Positions 16,315 to 22,484 of a DNA stretch of 64,000 nucleotides are shown here, piece by piece (the stretch's first letter is position 1; each line of letters begins with the position of its first letter). The stretch lies in the NCBI GenBank assembly GCA_036504335.1, contig DASXVJ010000030.1, positions 1 to 64,000 on the forward strand, read 5' to 3'. The DNA is from Fen-183 sp036504335. GTDB lineage: Bacteria; Acidobacteriota; Thermoanaerobaculia; UBA5066. Both the position numbers and the translations under genes were made by a program. Under the pieces are notes generated by a model, which was not told where the DNA came from, ran no database searches, and saw nothing but the letters and a program-made list of their open reading frames with translations.

Positions 16315-17571
16315 CTGGAAATCGCGGTGATCGGCACGGGGATTTCCGGCCTGTCGGCGGCCTGGCTGCTGTCCCGCCGCCACACCGTGCGCGTCTTCGA
16401 GCGTGAGGCCCGCACCGGCGGGCACGCCCACACGCAGGACGCGCCGGCCCGCGGGGGCACTGTTCCCCTCGACACGGGATTCCTCGTCTTCAACCGCGAG
16501 ACGTATCCGAACCTTTGCCGGCTGTTCGACGCGCTCGGCACGCCGCACCACGAGAGCGACATGTCGTTCTCGGTCCGCTGCAACACCTGCGGCCTCGAGT
16601 GGTGCGGCACGGGCCTCTCGGGCCTCTTCGCGCAACCCTCGAACATCGTCTCGCCGACCTTCCTCGGAATGCTCCGGGACATCGCCCGTTTCAACCGCGA
16701 GGCCCCGCGCCTTCTCGACCGTGAGGACGCCGACCGGCTCACGCTGGGCGCCTTCCTGCGCGAGGGCCGCTACGGCGACGCGATGAAACGGCACTACCTC
16801 GGGCCCATGGCGGCGGCCGTGTGGTCGTCCGGCACGCTCGGCATCGAGGAGTTCCCGGCGGGCCTCCTCGTGCGTTTCTTCCGGAACCACGGTTTCCTCG
16901 GCGTCACGACGCAATTCCGATGGAGGACGGTCACGGGCGGCAGCCGCCGGTACGTGGAAGCGCTGACGGCTCCCGTCAGGGACCACGTGCATCTCGCCAC
17001 GCCGGTGCGAACGCTTTCGCGCGACGCGGCGGGCGTGACACTGCATTTCGCGGACGGCGGGACACAGCGGTTCGACGCCGCCGTCGTCGCCACCCACGCG
17101 GACGAGGCCCTCGCGCTGCTCGCAGAACCGTCCGGGGACGAGGCGCGCCTCCTCGGCGCGTGGACGTACTCCGCGAACGACACGGTCCTCCATTCGGACG
17201 AGTCGTTCCTGCCGTCGCGGGCGAAGGCGCGGGCCTCGTGGAACTACTGTCTCGCCGACTGCAAGGTGCCCGGGCAGCAAGCCACGGTGACGTACGACCT
17301 GAATCGGCTCCAGGGCGTGCCGGGTCCCGGGAAGTATCTCGTGACGCTGAATCCCGGCCGGCAGGTGGCCGAAGGGCAGCGCATGAGGACGATGCTCTAC
17401 ACCCATCCCGTCTACACGACGAAGAGCCTCGCGACCCAGGAGGACCTTCCGCGTCTCAACGGGGTCAGGCGCACGTACTTCGCCGGCGCGTACTTCGGCA
17501 ACGGCTTCCACGAGGACGGCCTCAATTCCGGAATAGCCGCGGCGGCGGCCCTCGGGGTGCCTTTTCCGTGA
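16315..17571 (+). CDS. FAD-dependent NAD(P)-binding oxidoreductase (amine oxidase-like, possible fatty-acid desaturase)
   Basis: The protein starts with the flavin fold EIAVIGTGISGLSAAWLL and has 418 residues from a CTG at 16315. The only in-frame alternative nearby is GTG 16327, which would remove the first beta strand. A stop lies at 16294, so no ATG is available. GGGGGTG precedes the CTG at good spacing. GFLVFNRETYPNL, MAAAVWSS and the C-terminal YFAGAYFGNGFHEDGLNSG are hallmarks of this family. It is found with DUF1365 and CFA-type methyltransferases. UfaD-type enzymes of furan fatty acid synthesis are a possible parallel. Confidence 0.85.
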   Translation: MEIAVIGTGISGLSAAWLLSRRHTVRVFEREARTGGHAHTQDAPARGGTVPLDTGFLVFNRETYPNLCRLFDALGTPHHESDMSFSVRCNTCGLEWCGTGLSGLFAQPSNIVSPTFLGMLRDIARFNREAPRLLDREDADRLTLGAFLREGRYGDAMKRHYLGPMAAAVWSSGTLGIEEFPAGLLVRFFRNHGFLGVTTQFRWRTVTGGSRRYVEALTAPVRDHVHLATPVRTLSRDAAGVTLHFADGGTQRFDAAVVATHADEALALLAEPSGDEARLLGAWTYSANDTVLHSDESFLPSRAKARASWNYCLADCKVPGQQATVTYDLNRLQGVPGPGKYLVTLNPGRQVAEGQRMRTMLYTHPVYTTKSLATQEDLPRLNGVRRTYFAGAYFGNGFHEDGLNSGIAAAAALGVPFP

Positions 17572-18401
17572 GCCTGCCGGCGCCCTCTCTCTACACCGGC
17601 GTCGTGCGGCACGAACGATTCACGCCGAAGCCGCACCGCTTCCAGTACCGCGTGTACGAGGCGCTCGTGGACGTGGACGACCTCGACTCTCTCGCGCGGG
17701 AGATCCCGTTCTTCTCGCACGGCCGGGCGAACCTCACGAGCCTCCACGACCGCGACTACATGGGGAGAGGCGCGGGCTCGATCCGCGAAAAGGCGAACCG
17801 ATGGCTCGCGGCGCGCGGCGTACCTCCTCCGGCGCGGCTCTTCCTGCTGACGCACCTGCGCGTGCTCGGGTACGCGTTCAACCCGGTCAACTACTACTAC
17901 GCCTTCGACGAGGCGGGGCGCTTCGCGTTCGCGATCGCGGAGATCAACAACACGTTCGGCGAGGGGTACGCCTACCTGCTCCGGCGCCCGGACGGCGCGG
18001 ACGGGGAGACGATCTCGGCCCGCTTCCCGAAGGCGTTCCACATCTCGCCGTTCATCGGGATGGACACGACGTACACGTTCGTCGTGACGCCCCCGGGGAA
18101 AACCCTTCGCGCACACGTCGACGAGTTCGAGTCCGGACCCGAAGGAGGCAAGTTCTTCGAGGCGTTCTTCGCGGGGCGGCGCTCGCCGCTGACGGCCCGT
18201 TCCCTCGCGGGCGCGCTGGTCCGGCACCCCCTGATGCCGCTCCGCGTCATGGCCTGGATCCACCTGCACGCATTCGTCCTGCTCCTGAAACGCGTTCCGT
18301 CGTTCACGAAGCCCGCGCCGCCCGAAGGCGCCCTCTATGCGGGGGCCGCACCCCGGTCCCCGTTCGCACGAAAGAGTCCGGAGACGAGGAGACACGCTTG
18401 A
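17568..18401 (+). CDS. DUF1365 family protein
   Basis: The 277-residue protein shows the DUF1365 pattern: LYTGVVRHERFTPKPHRFQY at the N-terminus, RVLGYAFNPVNYYYAFD in the middle, EINNTFGEGYAYLL, and FPKAFHISPFIGMDTTYTF. Members are always near CFA-type methyltransferases and the FAD oxidoreductase, and are suspected to act on methylated fatty acids. Hydrophobic segments near 225-250 may touch the membrane. The GTG start overlaps the upstream stop by four bases. Confidence 0.88.
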   Translation: MSLPAPSLYTGVVRHERFTPKPHRFQYRVYEALVDVDDLDSLAREIPFFSHGRANLTSLHDRDYMGRGAGSIREKANRWLAARGVPPPARLFLLTHLRVLGYAFNPVNYYYAFDEAGRFAFAIAEINNTFGEGYAYLLRRPDGADGETISARFPKAFHISPFIGMDTTYTFVVTPPGKTLRAHVDEFESGPEGGKFFEAFFAGRRSPLTARSLAGALVRHPLMPLRVMAWIHLHAFVLLLKRVPSFTKPAPPEGALYAGAAPRSPFARKSPETRRHA

Positions 18402-19690
18402 GCTCGACATCGTTTGCCGAAGACCGTTCTCTCGCCGCGACCGGAGCACCCTCGCCCGCCGACCGGCTCGCCGTCCGCCTCGTGCTGCGTCAGCTCGCGG
18501 GGCTGGAAGGCGGCTCTCTCCGCCTCGTCTTTCCGGACGGCGCCGTCCAGCGCTTCGGCGATCCCGGCGCGGGCCCCTCGGCGCGCATCGAGGCCGTTCG
18601 CTGGCGCGCGTTCCGGCGGCTCGTCACGGGCGGCGACCTGGGCGCGGCCGAGGCTTTCATGGACGGCGACTGGAAGACCGACGACCTCGTTGCGGTCGTC
18701 CGGCTCTTCATCGCGAACGCCGACCGCTTCGACCGCGACTCGCCTCTCGCACGCCTCCGGAACTGGGGCAACCGCCTGCTCCACGCCGCGCGGCGCAACA
18801 CGCCGGCGGGCGCCCGCCGGAACATCGAGGCGCACTACGACCTCGGAAACGCGTTCTACCGCCTCTTCCTCGACGAGACGATGACCTATTCGTGCGCGCT
18901 CTTCTCCCGGGACGACGAGTCGCTCGAGGACGCCCAGCGAAACAAGTGGCGCAGGGTCGCCGACCTGGCCGGCCTCGGCCCGGGCGCCAACGTGCTCGAG
19001 ATCGGCTGCGGGTGGGGCGGCTTCGCGGTCTGGGCCGCCCGCACGTACGGGTGCCGCGTCACCGGCGTCACGCTCTCGACGGAGCAGAGAGCCCTTGCGA
19101 TTCAGCGGGCGCGGGAGGGCGGCGTTTCGGACCTCGTGGACGTCCGCCTCGTGGACTACCGGACTCTGCCGGCGGAGGGAAAGCGATTCGACCGCATCGT
19201 GTCGATCGAGATGCTCGAGGCCGTGGGCTTCGAATACCTCGGGCGTTTCTTCGAGACGTGCGACGCGCTTCTCGCACCGGACGGACTCGCCGTCGTTCAA
19301 ACGATCACCATGCCGGACCACCGGCACGACCGGCTGCTCGCGCGGCCGGATTTCATCAAGAAGCACGTCTTCCCGGGCAGCCACGTGCCTTCGCTCGCCG
19401 CCATCGCCTCGGCGCTTTCCCGCCGCACGACCCTCTTCATCGACCGGCTCGAGGAGATCGGTCCTCATTACGCCGAGACGCTGCGCCGCTGGCGCACGCG
19501 CTTCCTCGCGCGCCGCGCCGAGGCCGCGGCCCTCGGTTTCGACGAACGCTTCCTCCGGATGTGGGAGTACTACCTCGCCTATTGCGAAGGGGGATTCGTC
19601 GAGCGCTACGTGAACGACGTCCAGTTCGTCCTCACCCGGTCGGGCAACCGCTCGCTCGGACCCATTCCGGCCTATCGGGGCGCGCCATGA
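18398..19690 (+). CDS. cyclopropane-fatty-acyl-phospholipid synthase family methyltransferase (UfaM/CfaB-like)
   Basis: The 430-residue protein starts at TTG 18398 in a TTGA overlap, with AGGAG upstream. It has the CFA layout. There is an N-terminal lipid-binding domain with AEAFMDGDWKTDDL and the SAM motif VLEIGCGWGGFAVWA near residue 200. YSCALF carries the active-site Cys and IVSIEMLEAVG the conserved Glu. DFIKKHVFPGSHVPSL and HYAETLRRW follow. The bicarbonate-binding His of E. coli Cfa is Gln here (VVQTITMPD), a feature shared with methylases of this gene neighbourhood as far as I recall. It probably methylates unsaturated acyl chains of membrane lipids. Confidence 0.9.
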   Translation: MSSTSFAEDRSLAATGAPSPADRLAVRLVLRQLAGLEGGSLRLVFPDGAVQRFGDPGAGPSARIEAVRWRAFRRLVTGGDLGAAEAFMDGDWKTDDLVAVVRLFIANADRFDRDSPLARLRNWGNRLLHAARRNTPAGARRNIEAHYDLGNAFYRLFLDETMTYSCALFSRDDESLEDAQRNKWRRVADLAGLGPGANVLEIGCGWGGFAVWAARTYGCRVTGVTLSTEQRALAIQRAREGGVSDLVDVRLVDYRTLPAEGKRFDRIVSIEMLEAVGFEYLGRFFETCDALLAPDGLAVVQTITMPDHRHDRLLARPDFIKKHVFPGSHVPSLAAIASALSRRTTLFIDRLEEIGPHYAETLRRWRTRFLARRAEAAALGFDERFLRMWEYYLAYCEGGFVERYVNDVQFVLTRSGNRSLGPIPAYRGAP

Positions 19691-20058
19691 GCGCGCGCCG
19701 TTCCCTGACTCTTCTCTTCTCGGCCATCCTCGCGGTCATGCTGGCGGTCACCGGCTGGGCGTCCTCGCGTGTGGCTCTCTGGAACGCGGGTCCCTCCCTG
19801 AAGGATCCCTGGATGATCGCCACGCTCTTCGACGCGTATTGCGGCTTTCTCACGTTCTTCGCGTGGGTCTGCTGGAAGGAGACGCGCACGGCCGCGCGGA
19901 CCTTCTGGTTCGTCCTCGTGATGGCCCTCGGGAACATCGCGATGGCCGTCTTCGTTCTCCGCGAGCTCGCGCGGCTCGGGCCCGGGGACGGAATGAGAGA
20001 ACTGCTCGTGAAGAGAGACCCTCGCAACGAAGACACTCGGGCCGCCGATGTGGTCTGA
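19687..20058 (+). CDS. DUF1475-like membrane protein
   Basis: This 123-residue protein has three membrane segments: about 8-27, 42-62 and 70-92. LAVMLAVTGWASSRVALW and FDAYCGFLTFFAWVCWKE match the DUF1475 pattern. The function is unknown. It is encoded between two fatty-acid methyltransferases, so a role in the same lipid pathway is likely. The ATG overlaps the upstream stop by four bases, and its own end overlaps the next gene by 11 bases. Confidence 0.75.
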   Translation: MSARRSLTLLFSAILAVMLAVTGWASSRVALWNAGPSLKDPWMIATLFDAYCGFLTFFAWVCWKETRTAARTFWFVLVMALGNIAMAVFVLRELARLGPGDGMRELLVKRDPRNEDTRAADVV

Positions 20059-20842
20059 GGCGCTCCGTCTCGCGCTCCTCGCCGCGGCCGTGGCGCTCAC
20101 GATGATGGCGGCGCTCTGGGCGTGGCATTTCCGGCTGAAGGACGCCGGGATCGTGGATCCGGGATGGTCCGCGGGCATCGGCCTCATCGCGCTCCTCTAC
20201 GCTCTTCTCGGCCCCGGCTGGGCGCCGCGCCGCGCGGCCGTGGCCGGGATGGCGCTCATCTGGTCGATGCGCCTCACCGTCCACCTCGCGCGTCGCATGC
20301 ACGGCGAGCCCGAGGAGGGCCGGTACCGGGCGCTCCGCGCCGAGTGGTCCGGAAAGGGGGCGAACGTCTCCCGGAGATTCCTGTTCTTCTTCCTGTTGCA
20401 GGGGCTGCTGGATGTCTTCCTGTCGCTGCCGATGCTGCTCGCCGCTCTCAACCCCGCGCCGCGCTTCTCGGGCTGGGAGATCGCGGGAGCCGCGCTCTGG
20501 CTCGTCTCGATCGCGGGCGAGAGCCTCGCCGACGCCCAGCTGACCGCGTTCAAGCGGGATCCCGCGAATCGCGGCAGGACCTGCGACGTCGGCCTCTGGC
20601 GGTATTCGCGCCATCCGAACTACTTCTTCGAATGGCTCGTCTGGGTGTCGTGGCTCGTCTTCGCGCTGGGATCGCCATGGGGCTCGCTCTCCGCGCTCGG
20701 GCCGGCGCTCATGCTGTTCTTCCTGCTCCGCGTGACCGGCATCCCGGCCACGGAGGAGCAGGCTCTCCGGTCGCGCGGCGAGGACTACCGCCGGTACCAG
20801 CGCACCACGAGCGCGTTCGTGCCCTGGTTCCCGAAGACATGA
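20048..20842 (+). CDS. DUF1295 membrane protein (steroid 5-alpha-reductase/ICMT-like)
   Basis: The 264-residue integral membrane protein has about six helices. The C-terminal half has the DUF1295 signature GLWRYSRHPNYFFEWLVWVSW followed by EEQALRSRGEDYRRYQRTTSAFVPWFP, related to NAD(P)H-dependent reductases and isoprenylcysteine methyltransferases. Members reduce or methylate hydrophobic substrates at the membrane. In this cluster it may reduce a modified acyl chain, which is inference. It overlaps the DUF1475 gene by 11 bases. Confidence 0.88.
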   Translation: MWSEALRLALLAAAVALTMMAALWAWHFRLKDAGIVDPGWSAGIGLIALLYALLGPGWAPRRAAVAGMALIWSMRLTVHLARRMHGEPEEGRYRALRAEWSGKGANVSRRFLFFFLLQGLLDVFLSLPMLLAALNPAPRFSGWEIAGAALWLVSIAGESLADAQLTAFKRDPANRGRTCDVGLWRYSRHPNYFFEWLVWVSWLVFALGSPWGSLSALGPALMLFFLLRVTGIPATEEQALRSRGEDYRRYQRTTSAFVPWFPKT

Positions 20843-21873
20843 ACATCGACCGTCTCGTCTCCTCCGGCCTCGTCCCCGACGTCGTCCTCCGGGCCGCGAT
20901 CCGCCGGCTCTGCGCCCGGCGCCTCGAGGAGGAGAGGGCCGAAGACGTCGAAGAAGTCCAGCGGCGGCACGCCGCCTTCGTCGCCGCGATGCACCAGAGC
21001 CCGATCGCGCTCGAGACCCGCGCCGCCAACGACCAGCACTACGAGGTGCCTCCCGCGTTCTTCAGGCTCGCGCTCGGAAAACGCCTCAAGTACTCGAGCG
21101 CGCTGTTCCCCCCCGGCGTCACGTCCCTGGACGCGGCCGAGGAAGCCATGCTCGACCTCACGTGCCGGCGCGCGCGGCTCGAGGACGGACAGGACGTGCT
21201 CGAGCTGGGCTGCGGCTGGGGCTCCCTCTCGATCTTCATGGCCGAGCGGTTTCCCAATTCTCGGATCGTGGGGGTCTCGAACTCCCGCGACCAGCGCGTC
21301 CACATCGAGGAGGAGGCTCGCCGCCTCGGACTCGCGAATCTCCGGATCGTGACGGCCGACATGAACGACTTCGCGCCGGAAGCCACGTTCGACCGGGTCG
21401 TGTCGGTCGAGATGTTCGAGCACATGCGCAACTGGGACGTGCTCTTCGCGCGTGTCGCGGCGTGGATGCGGCCCGACGCGCGGTTCTTCCTGCACGTCTT
21501 CTCGCACCGCGACGCGGCCTACCCGTTCGTCGCGGACGGCGAGGCCGACTGGATGGCCCGCAATTTCTTCACCGGCGGCCTCATGCCCTCCGACCGCCTC
21601 GCGTTCTGCTTTGCGAACGATCTCACGGTCGAGGAGCACTGGCGGGTTTCGGGCGTGCACTACGCTCGGACGGCCGAGGCCTGGCTCGCGAACCTGGATG
21701 CGCGGCGCGAGGAGGCGCGCGCGGTGTTCGCGCCGGCGCCCGGGGCAAGGGCGCGGGCGCGCGTCGAGGCCTGGCGCGTCTTCTTCATGGCCTGCGCCGA
21801 GCTTTTCGGGTTCCGCGGCGGGAACGAATGGATGGTCTCCCACTACCTCCTGAAACGGCGAAAGCCCGCGTGA
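20839..21873 (+). CDS. second CFA-like SAM-dependent methyltransferase
   Basis: The 344-residue protein is related to the CFA synthase superfamily but belongs to the shorter branch that includes plant coclaurine N-methyltransferase-like proteins. DQHYEVPPAFFRLALG, KYSSALFPPGVTSLDAAE and VLELGCGWGSLSIFMAERF are characteristic. MEMFEH-type sequence appears as VSVEMFEHMRNW. The Cys of true CFA synthases is Ser (YSSALF). The substrate is unknown; the setting suggests a lipid. The ATG overlaps the DUF1295 stop by four bases. Confidence 0.85.
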   Translation: MNIDRLVSSGLVPDVVLRAAIRRLCARRLEEERAEDVEEVQRRHAAFVAAMHQSPIALETRAANDQHYEVPPAFFRLALGKRLKYSSALFPPGVTSLDAAEEAMLDLTCRRARLEDGQDVLELGCGWGSLSIFMAERFPNSRIVGVSNSRDQRVHIEEEARRLGLANLRIVTADMNDFAPEATFDRVVSVEMFEHMRNWDVLFARVAAWMRPDARFFLHVFSHRDAAYPFVADGEADWMARNFFTGGLMPSDRLAFCFANDLTVEEHWRVSGVHYARTAEAWLANLDARREEARAVFAPAPGARARARVEAWRVFFMACAELFGFRGGNEWMVSHYLLKRRKPA

Positions 21874-21887
21874 AGTCTCCCCCACCG

Positions 21888-21893
21888 TAAGAT
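21888..21893 (+). promoter_or_regulatory. -10 element of the ECF sigma gene (leaderless-type)
   Basis: CGTAAGATC is followed eight bases after the hexamer by the GTG start at 21902. That places the predicted transcript start at or next to the codon. Confidence 0.45.
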
Positions 21894-21901
21894 CTCGCCC
21901 G

Positions 21902-22459
21902 GTGCAGGATTCCGCCGCCGACCTCGATCTCCTCGCGCGGATCAAGCAGGGAGACTCGGCCGCCCTCGACGCGCTCTACTCGCGGTACTCCTCGCCCGTC
22001 CATTCATTCGTGTGGAAGATCCTCCGGAGCGCCGAGGACACCGAGGACGTCGTCCTCGACGTCTTCTGGCAGATCTGGCGGCAGGCGGGCCAGTACGACG
22101 CCTCACGGGGAGCGCCGCCGGCATGGATCTTCGCGGTCGCGCGCTCGCGCGCCATCGACCGCCGGCGCCAGCGCCACCGCCGCGAGGACCGCACGATCTC
22201 GTTCGACGATCCCCTCGTGAACCTCGACCCCCTCGACGAGCAGGCGCCGCCCGACCAGGTGGCTTCTCACCGCCAGGCCCGCGACCTCATGCGCGAAGCC
22301 GTCGCGACGCTTCCTCCCGCGCAGCGCGAAGCCATCGAGCTCGCGTTCTTCCAGGGCCTGACCCACGTCGAAATCGCCGACCGGCTGAAGAAGCCTCTGG
22401 GCACGATCAAGACGCGGATCCGCCAGGGCCTGATCCGCCTGAGGAAGACGCTCGACTGA
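21902..22459 (+). CDS. ECF-family RNA polymerase sigma factor
   Basis: The 185-residue sigma factor has region 2 (ALYSRYSSPVHSFVWKIL, AEDTEDVVLDVFWQIWRQ, AWIFAVARSRAIDRRR) and region 4 (LPPAQREAIELAFFQGLTHVEIADRLKKPLGTIKTRIRQG). It resembles ECF groups whose activity is held by ChrR/RskA-type anti-sigma factors. No such gene is adjacent, and the next gene is convergent. It follows the lipid-modification cluster by 28 bases and may direct it, as sigma-E does for similar genes in Rhodobacter. That link is inference. Confidence 0.92.
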   Translation: MQDSAADLDLLARIKQGDSAALDALYSRYSSPVHSFVWKILRSAEDTEDVVLDVFWQIWRQAGQYDASRGAPPAWIFAVARSRAIDRRRQRHRREDRTISFDDPLVNLDPLDEQAPPDQVASHRQARDLMREAVATLPPAQREAIELAFFQGLTHVEIADRLKKPLGTIKTRIRQGLIRLRKTLD

Positions 22460-22466
22460 AGGGCCC

Positions 22467-22483
22467 CGCTCCCTGGCGGAGCG
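22467..22483. terminator. hairpin between convergent sigma and kinase genes
   Basis: CGCTCC-CTGGC-GGAGCG forms a 6-bp GC-rich stem in the 25-base gap between the two convergent stops. There is no T-run on either side, so termination is plausible but not certain. Confidence 0.4.
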
Positions 22484-22484
22484 C

